A DNA stretch of 64,000 nt from Bradyrhizobium erythrophlei (GCF_900129425.1 NZ_LT670817.1:248001-312000), one strand, 5' to 3'. Shown: positions 23,608-33,108, numbered from the stretch's first letter. Numbers and translations: made by a program. Notes: generated by a model from the sequence alone, not told the origin.

Positions 23608-24819
23608 ATGACCAACAGCGCGACGTCACATCTGCTTCCCGTATTCGCCAGGGTCGATCTCGGTTTCGAGCGCGGCGAAGGCGCATGGCTGATTGCGACC
23701 AACGGCGAACGCTATCTCGACTTCACTTCCGGCGTCGCGGTCAATGCGCTCGGCCATTGCCATCCGCATCTGGTCGCTGCATTGCAGGAGCAGGCCACAA
23801 AACTCTGGCACATGTCGAACCTGTTCAAGAGCCCGGACGGCGAGCGGCTGGCGGCGCGGCTGTGCGAACAAAGTTTTGCTGACTTCGTGTTCTTCGCCAA
23901 TTCCGGCGCCGAGGCGATGGAATGCGCGATCAAGGTCACGCGCAAATACCACGCCGTCAAAGGTCATCCAGAACGCTATCGCATCATCACCTTCGACGGC
24001 GCGTTTCACGGACGAACGCTGGCGACGCTGGCGGCGACCGGCTCGGCCAAATATCTCGAAGGTTTCGGGCCGCCGATGGACGGCTTCGACCAGGTGCTGC
24101 TCGGCGATCTCGAAGCCGTCAGGAAGGCGATCGGCCCGCACACCGCGGGCATCCTGATCGAGCCGCTGCAGGGCGAAGGCGGCGTGCGCGCCGCACCGCA
24201 CGCGTTCTTCAAGGCGTTGCGCCAGCTCTGCGACGACAACGGCCTGCTGCTGGTATTCGACGAGGTGCAGACCGGCATGGGCCGCACCGGCGACCTGTTC
24301 GCCTACCGGCGCCTCGGCGTGACGCCGGACGTGATGTCGCTGGCGAAAGCGCTCGGCGGCGGTTTTCCGATCGGCGCTTGTCTGGCGACGGCTGAAGCCG
24401 CCTCCGGCATGACGCCGGGCTCGCACGGTTCGACCTTCGGCGGCAATCCGCTCGCGGTCGCGGCCGCCAACGCGGTGCTGGACGTGATGCTGAAGCCCGG
24501 ATTTTTCGAGCACGCGCAGAAGATGTCGCTGTTGCTGAAACAGAAGCTCGCCTCGGCGGTCGATCGCCATCCAAACGTGCTTGCGGAAGTGCGCGGCGAG
24601 GGACTGCTGATCGGCCTGAAGGCGGTGGTGCCGTCGGCCGATCTGGTGGCGGCGTTGCGCGAGCAAAAGCTGCTCACGGTCGGCGCCGGCGAAAACGTGG
24701 TGCGGTTTCTGCCGCCGTTGATCGTGAGCGAATCCGAGATCGAGGAATCTGTGGCGCGCCTCGAGCGCGCCTGCGTTGAGCTTTCCAGCGCACAGTTGAA
24801 ACGGGCGGCGGGGCAATGA
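23608..24819 (+). CDS. argD: acetylornithine aminotransferase
   Basis: The product has 403 residues from ATG 23608 (an ATG at 23599 is also in frame). It is a class III PLP aminotransferase with 'FFANSGAEAMECAIK', 'FHGRTLATL', 'LIEPLQGEGG' and 'FDEVQTGMGRTG', plus the PLP lysine in 'LAKALGGGFPIGA'. It makes N-acetylornithine in arginine synthesis. The stop overlaps the argF start (ATGA), so the two genes form an operon. Confidence 0.93.
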   Translation: MTNSATSHLLPVFARVDLGFERGEGAWLIATNGERYLDFTSGVAVNALGHCHPHLVAALQEQATKLWHMSNLFKSPDGERLAARLCEQSFADFVFFANSGAEAMECAIKVTRKYHAVKGHPERYRIITFDGAFHGRTLATLAATGSAKYLEGFGPPMDGFDQVLLGDLEAVRKAIGPHTAGILIEPLQGEGGVRAAPHAFFKALRQLCDDNGLLLVFDEVQTGMGRTGDLFAYRRLGVTPDVMSLAKALGGGFPIGACLATAEAASGMTPGSHGSTFGGNPLAVAAANAVLDVMLKPGFFEHAQKMSLLLKQKLASAVDRHPNVLAEVRGEGLLIGLKAVVPSADLVAALREQKLLTVGAGENVVRFLPPLIVSESEIEESVARLERACVELSSAQLKRAAGQ

Positions 24820-25754
24820 GTAAAGCCCTGCGCCATTTTCTCGACCTCAACGAGATTCCGACCAAGGAATTGCGCAACATTCTCGCAGCCAGCGTCGCCA
24901 TGAAGGCGAAGCTGAAGGCGCAAAAGGAACAAGGTGCCAGGCTGGAAAGGCCGCTCGAGGGCAAGACGCTGGCGATGATCTTCGAAAAGCCCTCGACCCG
25001 CACAAGGGTGTCGTTCGACGTCGGCATGCGCCAGCTCGGCGGTGAATCGATCATGCTGACCGGGGCGGAAATGCAGCTCGGCCGCGGCGAGACCATCGCC
25101 GATACCGCGCGCGTGCTGTCGCGCTACGTCGACGCCATCATGATCCGTATTCTCAACCACGATGCGTTGCTGGAACTCGCCGCCCACGCCACCGTGCCCG
25201 TCATCAACGGGCTGACGCGGCGCTCGCATCCCTGCCAGGTGATGGCGGACCTGATGACGTTCGAGGAGCACCGCGGCCCGATCGAAGGCCGCACCGTCGC
25301 CTGGACCGGCGACGACAACAACGTGCTGGTGTCGTGGGCGCATGCCGCGGAGCGTTTTCAGTTCAATCTCCGCATCGCGACTCCACCGGAGCTGGCGCCG
25401 AACAAGTCGATGCGGGACTGGATCAAGGCGACGCAGGCGCCGATCGTGCTCGGCAACGATCCGGAGGCCGCCGTGCGCGGCGCCGATTGCGTGGTCACCG
25501 ATACCTGGTTCTCGATGGGCGACAAGGACGGCGAGCATCGCCACAATCTGCTGAAACCGTATCAGGTCAACGCCAAGCTGATGGCGCTGGCGAAACCGGA
25601 CGCGCTGTTCATGCACTGCCTTCCCGCCCATCGCGGCGACGAGGTCACCGACGAGGTGATCGACGGCCCGCAGTCGGTGGTGTTCGACGAAGCCGAAAAT
25701 CGCCTGCACGCGCACAAGGGCATTCTGGCCTGGTGCTTCGAGGCGGTGGCGTGA
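24816..25754 (+). CDS. argF: ornithine carbamoyltransferase
   Basis: The 312-residue protein has the carbamoyl-phosphate site 'FEKPSTRTRVSF', the 'H-P-C-Q' motif in 'RRSHPCQVMADLMT' and the ornithine site 'FMHCLPAHRG'. It forms citrulline from ornithine and carbamoyl phosphate. It overlaps argD, and a large palindrome follows, separating it from hslO. Confidence 0.94.
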   Translation: MSKALRHFLDLNEIPTKELRNILAASVAMKAKLKAQKEQGARLERPLEGKTLAMIFEKPSTRTRVSFDVGMRQLGGESIMLTGAEMQLGRGETIADTARVLSRYVDAIMIRILNHDALLELAAHATVPVINGLTRRSHPCQVMADLMTFEEHRGPIEGRTVAWTGDDNNVLVSWAHAAERFQFNLRIATPPELAPNKSMRDWIKATQAPIVLGNDPEAAVRGADCVVTDTWFSMGDKDGEHRHNLLKPYQVNAKLMALAKPDALFMHCLPAHRGDEVTDEVIDGPQSVVFDEAENRLHAHKGILAWCFEAVA

Positions 25755-26058
25755 AGGTCGCTTGAACAACTACATCGTTGTTCCGGCCAAGCGAAGCGCG
25801 AGTCGTCTCTTCCCCTTCTCCCCTTGTGGGAGAAGGTGATCCTCGCGAAGCGAGGATCGGATGAGGGGTCTCTCTCCGCGGATGCAGACCCCTCATCCGG
25901 CAGCCTTCGGCTGCCACCTTCTCCCACAAGGGGAGAAGGGAAGAAGGTCCCGACGTCCCGTGCGCAATTGCGGACCAGGCCGGGACGACTCGTGGGGAGA
26001 TTTTCGCTCTTCACCGGCCCCCTTTCGATTTGCACCCGCCGACCCCAGATAAAGTGCC
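25755..26058. repeat. large palindromic intergenic element between argF and hslO
   Basis: Outer arms 25809-25837 and 25916-25943 (CCCCTTGTGGGAGAAGGT and its complement) enclose smaller hairpins (GATCCTCGCGAAGCGAGGATC; GATGAGGGGTCT with its complement). One arm of the same family occurs at about 10868-10893. It is probably a mobile palindromic repeat that also serves as a folded 3' end. Confidence 0.75.
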
Positions 26059-27063
26059 ATGACATCACAATCCCCCGACATCAAAATTGCACTGGAAACC
26101 CCGATCCGCGCGCCGTCGGCGGTGCCGGTCGACGACGCGGTGCTGCCGTTCGAGGTCGCTTCGCTCGATCTGCGCGGACGGCTGACCCGGCTCGGCCCGG
26201 CGCTCGACGACGTTCTCACCAAGCACGATTATCCGGCACCGGTGGGCAAATTGCTCGGCGAGGCGATCGTGCTGACGACGCTGCTCGGCTCGTCCCTGAA
26301 ATTCGAAGGCCGCTTCATCCTGCAGACCCAGACCGACGGCCCGGTATCGTTTCTGATCGTCGACTTCCAGGCGCCGGACCGCCTGCGTGCCTATGCGCGC
26401 TTCGATGCGAAGCGGCTCAGGGATGGCCAGGATTCCGGCGCGCTGCTGGGCAAAGGCCATCTCGCCATGACCATCGACCAGGGCCCGGATATGAGCCGCT
26501 ACCAGGGACTGGTGGCGCTCGAAGGCGGCAGCCTCGAAGACGCCGCGCACGAATATTTTCTGCGTTCGGAACAGATTCCGACCAGGGTGCGGCTGGCGGT
26601 CGGCGAGGAATGGCGCGGCGGCGGCGAAGGCCCAAGACATCGCTGGCGCGCCGGCGGCATGCTGCTGCAGTTTTTGCCGAAGGCGCCGGAGCGGGCGCGG
26701 CAGCCCGATCTGCATCCCGGCGACGCGCCGGAAGGTGTCGTTGCGCATCTGATGGCGGAAGACGACGCCTGGGTGGAAGGCCAGTCGCTGATCTCGACCG
26801 TCGAAGACGTCGAGCTGATCGATCCGGATCTGTCGGGCGAGCGGCTATTGTATCGTTTGTTTCACGAGCGCGGCGTGCGGGTGTTTCCGCCGCTGCCGCT
26901 GCGCGCGCAATGTTCCTGCTCGCGCGACGCGGTGGCAGGCATGCTCGCGAGCTTCGCGCCGCGAGACCGCGCCGACATGGTCAAGGACGGCAAGGTGGTC
27001 GTGACCTGCGAGTTCTGCTCGTCGGTGTACGAGTTCACGCCGGACGAAACGGGCGTGGAGTAG
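26059..27063 (+). CDS. hslO: Hsp33 family redox-regulated chaperone
   Basis: The 334-residue Hsp33 protein has a C-terminal redox switch with CxC ('CSCSRD') and CxxC ('CEFC'), the four zinc-binding Cys. In oxidising conditions zinc is released and the dimer holds unfolded proteins. The N-terminal extension of about 25 residues is common in alphaproteobacteria. Confidence 0.92.
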   Translation: MTSQSPDIKIALETPIRAPSAVPVDDAVLPFEVASLDLRGRLTRLGPALDDVLTKHDYPAPVGKLLGEAIVLTTLLGSSLKFEGRFILQTQTDGPVSFLIVDFQAPDRLRAYARFDAKRLRDGQDSGALLGKGHLAMTIDQGPDMSRYQGLVALEGGSLEDAAHEYFLRSEQIPTRVRLAVGEEWRGGGEGPRHRWRAGGMLLQFLPKAPERARQPDLHPGDAPEGVVAHLMAEDDAWVEGQSLISTVEDVELIDPDLSGERLLYRLFHERGVRVFPPLPLRAQCSCSRDAVAGMLASFAPRDRADMVKDGKVVVTCEFCSSVYEFTPDETGVE

Positions 27064-27977
27064 GGCACACTCGACGTCATGCCCGGGCGGACGAGCCCGG
27101 CCGCTGCGTCACTTGAGCGTCGTTCCCGGGTTCATCATTTGCAATTGAGACTCCGTTATTCCGGGATGGTGCGTTAGCACCAGACCTCAGATGTGCCATT
27201 GCACATCGGGGAATCTCGAGATTCCGGGCTCGATGCTTCGCATCGCCCCGGAATGACGGCTTCATCGGGCGAAAAACTGGCCCCGACCTGTTTCTGATTT
27301 TCAGAAATTATTCTTGCCGCCCGACCCAAATCACTTCTATATTCACCGCCATCCAGTCCCACTCAGAGGGGCGTTGCGCAACGTCACCAGCGCGGGGCGG
27401 GGTGCGGTGGACGCGGATGGTGCTCCTGACGAGGGTGCTTGAGGCGGACGGCGAAGACGTGTGGTCCTGACACCCCGACGCTGGTGTCAAGTCGGTGGAG
27501 GCAACTCCGCCGGCGACGGTGGCAAGAAAGCCGATCACCGGGGAGAGCACGGTATAAGCCGTAAACCATTGCGCGGGGAATGCCGGGTGATTCCGGTGTG
27601 ACCTGACTAACGCGTGTGCTTTCTACCACTACCCCTGCACGCGCGGCGGCGGGCGCATCGGGCGCCCGGCATTCCCTGCGCCCTCTGATTGCAGAGGGCG
27701 GAACGAGCAGGCCAAACCTCGCGCAACACATGCGGCGAGATCGCGGAGGTGTGTCGGAAAATGACGACGCTGTTTGCAAATTGAATTCGGTTCACCTCGC
27801 CCCGCTTGCGGGGAGAGGTCGGAGACGGAGCGCAGCGAAGTCTCCGGGTGAGGGGGACTCTCCGCGAGTCCGGGTCTGTCGAGAGTCCCCCTCACCCGCT
27901 CGCCACCGGACAGCGCAAGCGCGCTGCCGGGAGCTCGCGACCTCTCCCCCCGCAAGCGGGGCGAGGTAAGGAAGCGC
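27064..27977. other. long repeat-rich non-coding stretch
   Basis: No protein gene is supported. A huge palindrome spans 27796-27966 (outer arms CCTCGCCCCGCTTGCGGGG and its complement), with an inner 'AGTCCCCCTCACCC' pair. The part around 27300-27600 has open frames on the minus strand with Ser/Arg-rich low-complexity translations, which I take as repeated non-coding sequence. Confidence 0.6.
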
Positions 27978-28370
27978 CTAATTCAGCACCCGCTTCCCAT
28001 CCGGGCTGTCGAGCGAGAACGTCGGCACGTCGATCTCGAAGCGTTCGCCGCTCTCGTTCACCATCTGGTAGCGGCCGGTCATGATGCCCGACGGGGTCGG
28101 CAGCGGCACGCCGCTGGTGTATTCGAAGCGCTCGCCCGGCGCGAGCACGGGCTGCTCGCCGATGACGCCCTTGCCACGGACTTCCTGCTTGCGGCCCGAG
28201 GCGTCGGTAATGATCCAGTGCCGGGTCTGCAACTGCACCGTCTCGTCGCCGGTATTGGTGATGACAATGGTGTAGGACCAGAAATATTCGGATTTTTCGA
28301 CCGACGAGCGTCCCGGCATGAAGTTCGGCTCGACGGTGACTTCGATCTGGCGGGTGACGGCGCGGTACAT
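27978..28370 (-). CDS. apaG: ApaG domain protein (Co2+/Mg2+ efflux family name)
   Basis: The 130-residue all-beta ApaG domain starts at ATG 28370: 'VTVEPNFMPGRSS', 'YFWSYTIVITNTG', 'RHWIITDASG', 'VRGKGVIGEQPVLAPGERFEYTSG' and the end 'FEIDVPTFSLDSP'. The same domain occurs in eukaryotic F-box and PolDIP2 proteins; the biochemical role is unsettled. Upstream in-frame sequence to 28475 is not needed. Confidence 0.92.
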   Translation of the reverse strand: MYRAVTRQIEVTVEPNFMPGRSSVEKSEYFWSYTIVITNTGDETVQLQTRHWIITDASGRKQEVRGKGVIGEQPVLAPGERFEYTSGVPLPTPSGIMTGRYQMVNESGERFEIDVPTFSLDSPDGKRVLN

Positions 28371-28606
28371 GCGGGCGACTCTTTCCAATGGTGGAGGATC
28401 ATATCGAAAAGATTCAGCGGAACCAACCGCCCTCGGCGGCATCCGTGCGCTCAACTCCCATCGTCGTTTCAACATAGTTCCGCTCTAAAGCGCGGCCGCG
28501 CAGCCCAACGTAACTTGCTTGCAAATCCGGGGCCGGTACTATCTGCCGGTGTTATGCTTTGTGCCGTGCGGATTCGTAAAGCAGAGCCGCTCAAACCCGG
28601 TGCCAG

Positions 28607-29869
28607 ATGACGTCCATTGCCGATCGAATTGCCGGACCACCGCTTGCGGGCGCAGCGGATGCGATCGCGCAGGACGCGGCGCCCGTTGCCTCGGCACCGG
28701 CCATTTCGTTTCCCGCGGTCGGCGAGCGCGAACTGCGGCTCGATCTGTTCCGCGGACTGGCGCTGTGGCTGATCTTCATCGACCATCTGCCGCCCAATCT
28801 GTTGACCTGGTTCACGATCCGCAATTACGGTTTCAGCGACGCCACCGAAATCTTCATTTTCATCTCGGGCTACACCGCGGCGTTCGTTTACGGCCGCGCC
28901 ATGCTGGAGTCCGGTTTCGTGATCGCGACCGCGCGCATCCTGCGCCGGGTCTGGCAGATTTATGTCGCGCACGTGTTCCTGTTCACGATCTTTCTGGCGG
29001 AGATTTCCTACGTCGCCACCAGCTTCGAGAACCCGCTATATTCGGAAGAAATGGGAATCATGGATTTCCTCAAGCAGCCCGACGTCACCATCGTCCAGGC
29101 GCTGCTCCTGAGATTTCGTCCCGTCAACATGGACGTGCTGCCGCTCTATATCGTGCTGATGCTGTTTCTGCCGCTGATCCTGTGGCTGATGAAATGGCGA
29201 GCCGACGTCACGCTGGCGCTGTCGGTCGTGCTCTATGCCCTCACCTGGCATTTCGATCTGTACCTGTCGGCCTATCCGAACGGCTACTGGGTCTTCAATC
29301 CGTTCGCCTGGCAACTGCTGTTCGTGTTCGGCGCCTGGTGCGCGCTGGGCGGCGCCCGGCGCATGTCGCGGATTCTTTCATCGCCGGTCACGCTGTGGAT
29401 TTCGCTGGCCTACCTGTTCGCGGCGTTCTGCGTGACGCTGACCTGGTATCTCCCGCAATTGAGCCATCTGATGCCGCGCTGGCTCGAGCAGTGGATGTAT
29501 CCGATCGACAAGACCGATCTCGACGTCCTCAGGTTCGCGCACTTCCTGGCGCTGGCGGCAATCACCGTCCGTTTCCTCCCGCGCGACTGGCCCGGCTTGA
29601 AGTCGCCGTGGCTGCGGCCGCTGATCCTGTGCGGGCAGCACTCGTTGGAAATTTTCTGCCTCGGCGTGTTCCTGGCGTTTGCCGGGCATTTCGTGCTGGC
29701 CGAGGTTTCCGGCGGGGCCGCGCTGCATTTCCTGGTCAGTATTTCCGGGATATTCATCATGTGCGCCGTGGCCTGGGTAATTTCGTGGTACAAGCATTCC
29801 GCCGACAAGAGCGCCTCGCAGAGAAAGGGCGCCATCGGCAATGCCGATATGGCGGGAGGGGGCTTATGA
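28607..29869 (+). CDS. opgC: OpgC-type membrane acyltransferase
   Basis: The 420-residue protein has about ten hydrophobic helices. The N-terminal 'RELRLDLFRGLALWLIFIDHLP' is the start of the OpgC domain (acyltransferase-3-like superfamily), with 'GYTAAFVYGRAML' soon after. OpgC adds succinyl groups to periplasmic glucans. Its stop overlaps the start of a secreted SGNH hydrolase, and a second SGNH hydrolase follows, which suggests a shared role in glycan acylation. Confidence 0.88.
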   Translation: MTSIADRIAGPPLAGAADAIAQDAAPVASAPAISFPAVGERELRLDLFRGLALWLIFIDHLPPNLLTWFTIRNYGFSDATEIFIFISGYTAAFVYGRAMLESGFVIATARILRRVWQIYVAHVFLFTIFLAEISYVATSFENPLYSEEMGIMDFLKQPDVTIVQALLLRFRPVNMDVLPLYIVLMLFLPLILWLMKWRADVTLALSVVLYALTWHFDLYLSAYPNGYWVFNPFAWQLLFVFGAWCALGGARRMSRILSSPVTLWISLAYLFAAFCVTLTWYLPQLSHLMPRWLEQWMYPIDKTDLDVLRFAHFLALAAITVRFLPRDWPGLKSPWLRPLILCGQHSLEIFCLGVFLAFAGHFVLAEVSGGAALHFLVSISGIFIMCAVAWVISWYKHSADKSASQRKGAIGNADMAGGGL

Positions 29870-30624
29870 CGTCCAACTCGGGAGCCATCCTGGGACTGCT
29901 CATGCTGACGGGCTTTTTTGCCGCAGTGCCCGCGCGCGCCGAGGATACTCCCCAGAGTTGCGAGGTGCCCGACTACCTGCTCAGCAGCGAAAGTGCGCTG
30001 CCCAAGGTCGCGGACGCGGTAAAAAATGGCCATCCACTGGATATTCTGGTGATCGGCAGCCGGTCGTCGACCCTCAACACGTCGGAAGGCGTGGCCTATC
30101 CCGGCCGGTTGCAGGCGATGCTGCGGGAGAAACTTCCATCGGTTCCCGTCAACGTTTCCGTGGAACTACAGACCAAGAAAACCGCCGAGGAAGTAGCCGC
30201 CGGAATGGTTAAGCTGATGGAAGGCAAAAAGCCTACTTTGGTGATCTGGCAGACCGGCACGGTCGATGCTGTGCGATCCGTCGATCCCGATGACTTTCGC
30301 ACTGCCGTTGACGAGGGTGTTGCTGCGCTGCAAAATGCGGGAGCCGACGTGATCTTGATGAACTTGCAATACAGCCCGCGCACGGAAACGATGATTTCCG
30401 CGCCGCCCTATTTGGATAATATGCGCGTGGTGGCGCAGCAGCACGACGTTCCGCTGTTTGACCGCTTCGCCATCATGCGGCAATGGAACGACTCGGGAGA
30501 CTTCGACCTGTTCAGCGCATTCCATGGCATCGAATTGGCAAAGCGTGTCCACGATTGTCTCGGCCGCGCGCTGTCGAAATTTGTGATCGACGCGGCGCAC
30601 CTTGGCCCCGCTCAGCAAAACTGA
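29866..30624 (+). CDS. secreted SGNH/GDSL hydrolase-like protein (1)
   Basis: The product has 252 residues starting in the stop of opgC (ATGA). A signal peptide ends near 'VPARA'. Blocks resembling SGNH esterases are present: 'DILVIGSRSST' (block I, Ser), 'PTLVIWQTGTVDAV' (block III, with Thr-Gly-Thr instead of GxN) and a C-terminal region with 'FSAFHGIELAK' (His). The usual block III Asn is replaced here, so activity may be altered. It is probably a periplasmic esterase or acyl carrier partner of OpgC. Confidence 0.65.
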   Translation: MTSNSGAILGLLMLTGFFAAVPARAEDTPQSCEVPDYLLSSESALPKVADAVKNGHPLDILVIGSRSSTLNTSEGVAYPGRLQAMLREKLPSVPVNVSVELQTKKTAEEVAAGMVKLMEGKKPTLVIWQTGTVDAVRSVDPDDFRTAVDEGVAALQNAGADVILMNLQYSPRTETMISAPPYLDNMRVVAQQHDVPLFDRFAIMRQWNDSGDFDLFSAFHGIELAKRVHDCLGRALSKFVIDAAHLGPAQQN

Positions 30625-30637
30625 GGATCTGGCGTTA

Positions 30638-31678
30638 ATGAGTTTTCACCGCCCTTTTTACCGAAAAGCATCGCTGGCTGCGCCCGTGGTCGCCGCACTT
30701 GTGTTGCTGATGCCGCCGTCGGTCCCGGTCGCGCGCGCCCAGGCCGCCCAGCAGGCCGCGCTATCTGACAGCGCCAAATCCGACGCCCCCAAATCCGACG
30801 GTGCCAAACCGGCGGCCTCGCAGACCACCGGCGCCAGCGGTGCGGGCAATGTTGCCGCGGTCGACCAGGCCAATCCGCCGCAGCAAAAGAGCCTCACCAC
30901 CAAGACGATCGAAAAGGTGAAGCAAGTCGCGAAATCGGCCGGCGACATTTTCAGCCGCGTTCCGTGCCTGCCGCCGAAGGGCGGCGCCAAGTCGATGGGG
31001 TCGCTGCCGCATGTGGCGAACAAGCTCGCCTCGGGCGAGCCGGTCGTCATCGTCGCGTTCGGATCGTCCTCGACCGCGGGATACGGCACGACGTCGCCCG
31101 AATTCACCTATCCCAATCGGCTGGCAGCGCAGCTGCGCCGGCATTATCCGGACGCCAACATCACCATCCTCAATCGCGGCCGGGGCGGCGAGGATGCGCC
31201 CGAAATGATGAAGCGGCTGCAGGCCGAAGTGATCGACGCCAAGCCGGATCTGGTGATCTGGCAGGTCGGCACCAACGCGGTGCTGCGCAACCTCGATCCC
31301 ACCGAGACCGCAAAGCTGGTGGAGGAGGGCGTGGCCCGCATCCAGGCCGCCGGCGCCGATCTGGTGCTGGTCGATCCGCAATATTCTCCGAGGGTCACCG
31401 AGCGCGCCGAAAGCGCCAGCCTGATGGTGAAGCTGCTCGGCAAGGTCGCCCAACTGCGCCATGTCGGATTTTTCCCGCGCTTCGAGGTGATGCGCGAATG
31501 GCACGAGCAGCAGGCGCTGCCCATCGACAGCTTCGTGATAGCCGACGGCCTGCACATGAACGACTGGGGTTACGCCTGCTTCGCCCAGCTGCTCGGCGAC
31601 GACATCATCAAGTCGGTCGGCCAGATCAAGCTCGGCGTCAACGTGCCGGGCAGCGTGCAGAAATATCGGCCGATGTGA
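30638..31678 (+). CDS. secreted SGNH/GDSL hydrolase-like protein (2)
   Basis: The product has 346 residues from ATG 30638 with an N-terminal hydrophobic signal and an Ala/Ser/Lys-rich linker. The catalytic part carries block I 'IVAFGSSSTAGYG' (Ser), a Gly-rich 'LNRGRGGEDAPEM', block III 'LVIWQVGTNAVLR' (GTN) and the Asp-x-x-His of 'ADGLHMNDWGY', a full SGNH set. It is paralogous to the preceding gene, which lacks the Asn. It lies 13 bp downstream in the same operon as opgC. Confidence 0.8.
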   Translation: MSFHRPFYRKASLAAPVVAALVLLMPPSVPVARAQAAQQAALSDSAKSDAPKSDGAKPAASQTTGASGAGNVAAVDQANPPQQKSLTTKTIEKVKQVAKSAGDIFSRVPCLPPKGGAKSMGSLPHVANKLASGEPVVIVAFGSSSTAGYGTTSPEFTYPNRLAAQLRRHYPDANITILNRGRGGEDAPEMMKRLQAEVIDAKPDLVIWQVGTNAVLRNLDPTETAKLVEEGVARIQAAGADLVLVDPQYSPRVTERAESASLMVKLLGKVAQLRHVGFFPRFEVMREWHEQQALPIDSFVIADGLHMNDWGYACFAQLLGDDIIKSVGQIKLGVNVPGSVQKYRPM

Positions 31679-31693
31679 GGTGAGGTGAGGCGA

Positions 31694-31750
31694 ATGGGGA
31701 GTGGCGAATGGTGAAAGGCAATTCGCCATTCGCTACTCGCCACTCGCCCC
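31694..31750. terminator. inverted repeat between convergent genes
   Basis: An imperfect stem of about 20 bp (GAGTGGCGAATGG-like arm and CCATTCGCTACTCGCC arm) lies between the stop codons of the convergent genes 30638-31678 and metZ. It has no long T run, so its role as a bidirectional terminator is tentative. Confidence 0.5.
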
Positions 31751-31754
31751 TACC

Positions 31755-32960
31755 TCACGCCCTCTCCAGCGCCTGCTGCAGATCCTCGATCAGATCGTCG
31801 CGATGTTCGAGGCCGGCGGAAAATCTGATAAAACCTTCGCTGATGCCGAGTTCGGCGCGCGCGTCCGGGGTCAGGCGCTGATGCGTGGTGGTGGCGGGAT
31901 GGGTGACGAGGCTCTTGGCGTCGCCGAGATTGTTCGAGATCCGCGAGATTTTCAGCGCGTTGAGACACCGGAACGCACCCGCCTTGCCGCCCTTGACCTC
32001 GAAGCCGACCAGCGTCGATCCGGCGTGCATCTGCTTCTTCACCAATGCGGCCTGTGGATGATCGGCGCGGCCGGGATAGATCAGCCGCGAGATTTTCTGA
32101 TGCCGCGACAGCGCGTCGGCGACGGCGGCGGCGGTTTCGGTCTGCGCACGGACGCGGACGGCCAGCGTCTCCAGCCCCTTCAGCAGGATCCAGGCGTTGA
32201 ACGGCGACATCGACGGGCCGGTCTGGCGCATGAAATTGTGGATGTGTTCGGCGATGAACGCTTCCGAGGACAGGATGATGCCGCCGAGACAGCGGCCCTG
32301 GCCGTCGATGTGCTTGGTCGCGGAATACACCACCACGTCGGCGCCCAGGGCGAGCGGGCTCTGCCAGATCGGCGTCGCGAACACATTGTCGACGATCAGC
32401 CGGGCGCCGCCCTGGTGCGCGATCTCGGCGATGGCGCCGATGTCGAGCACGTCGAGCGTCGGATTGGTCGGGCTCTCCAGGAAACAGCTTTTGGTGTTCG
32501 GCCGCATCGCCTTCTGCCACTGGTCGAGATCGAGGCCGTCGACCAGCGTGGACTGGATGCCGTAGCGCGGCAGCAGATCTTCCACGACGTAGCGGCACGA
32601 GCCGAACATCGCCTTAGAGGCGACCACGTGATCGCCGGCTTTCAGCGGCGCCAGAATCGCCGTGGTCACCGCGGCCATGCCTGTGGCGGTGGCGCGGGCG
32701 GCTTCGGCGCCTTCGAGCTCGATCATGCGGCGCTCGAACATCGCGATGTTCGGATTGGAAAAGCGCGAATAGAGAAAGCCGGGCTCCTCGCCCTTGAAGC
32801 GCGCCTCGCATTGTTCGGCGCTGTCATAGACAAAGCCCTGGGTCAGAAACAGCGCCTCGGATGTTTCGCCGAATTGCGAGCGCAAATTGCCCGAATGGAC
32901 CAGCCGGGTCTCGGGACGGTAGCGGGCGGTGGGCGACGCGGGTGCGGTAGTATCAGACAT
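31755..32960 (-). CDS. metZ: O-succinylhomoserine sulfhydrylase
   Basis: The product has 401 residues from ATG 32960. It is a Cys/Met-metabolism PLP enzyme with 'TRLVHSGNLRSQFGE' at the N-terminus, 'YSRFSNPNIAMFE', 'LVDGLDLDQW' and the PLP lysine in 'YSATKHIDGQGR'. It makes homocysteine from O-succinylhomoserine and sulfide. The leader carries a SAM-II riboswitch and an overlapping terminator, so SAM should repress it. Confidence 0.92.
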   Translation of the reverse strand: MSDTTAPASPTARYRPETRLVHSGNLRSQFGETSEALFLTQGFVYDSAEQCEARFKGEEPGFLYSRFSNPNIAMFERRMIELEGAEAARATATGMAAVTTAILAPLKAGDHVVASKAMFGSCRYVVEDLLPRYGIQSTLVDGLDLDQWQKAMRPNTKSCFLESPTNPTLDVLDIGAIAEIAHQGGARLIVDNVFATPIWQSPLALGADVVVYSATKHIDGQGRCLGGIILSSEAFIAEHIHNFMRQTGPSMSPFNAWILLKGLETLAVRVRAQTETAAAVADALSRHQKISRLIYPGRADHPQAALVKKQMHAGSTLVGFEVKGGKAGAFRCLNALKISRISNNLGDAKSLVTHPATTTHQRLTPDARAELGISEGFIRFSAGLEHRDDLIEDLQQALERA

Positions 32961-32996
32961 GTGTCCTCCATCGTGACCATCTCGAAAAATGGTCAC

Positions 32997-33031
32997 AAAA
33001 AAACCGGCCTGGAAAAATTCCACAGGCCGGG
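32997..33031 (-). terminator. intrinsic terminator in the metZ leader
   Basis: On the minus strand, the stem CCGGCCT...AGGCCGG (33004-33030) is followed by seven T. The 5' part (33023-33031) can instead pair with 33043-33051 (CAGGCCGGG/CCCGGCCTG), forming a mutually exclusive hairpin. This is an attenuator arrangement. Confidence 0.8.
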
Positions 33032-33050
33032 ATCACACTGTCCCCGGCCT

Positions 33051-33108
33051 GTTTAGCGACTTATTTAACGTGGCTGCAAGCCGGCCGGCTCAAATCACCA
33101 CGGGATAA
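33051..33108 (-). promoter_or_regulatory. SAM-II riboswitch
   Basis: The minus strand reads CGTGGTGATTTG, then a GCCGGC stem, then TTGCAGCCACGTTAAA, and finally GTCGCTAAA, the conserved core of the SAM-II aptamer including its H-type pseudoknot strands. It lies about 90 bp before the metZ ATG, directly followed by the alternative hairpins. Confidence 0.93.

Noticed and set aside
27308..27550. Minus-strand frame of 80 codons in the hslO-apaG gap
   Set aside because: Ser/Arg-rich translation in repeat-rich DNA with no ribosome-binding site. It is treated as repeated non-coding sequence.
28519..30624. Plus-strand frame that would fuse sequence inside opgC to the SGNH gene (701 codons)
   Set aside because: The first 450 codons are an out-of-frame reading of opgC. 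The real gene starts at 29866 in the opgC stop.
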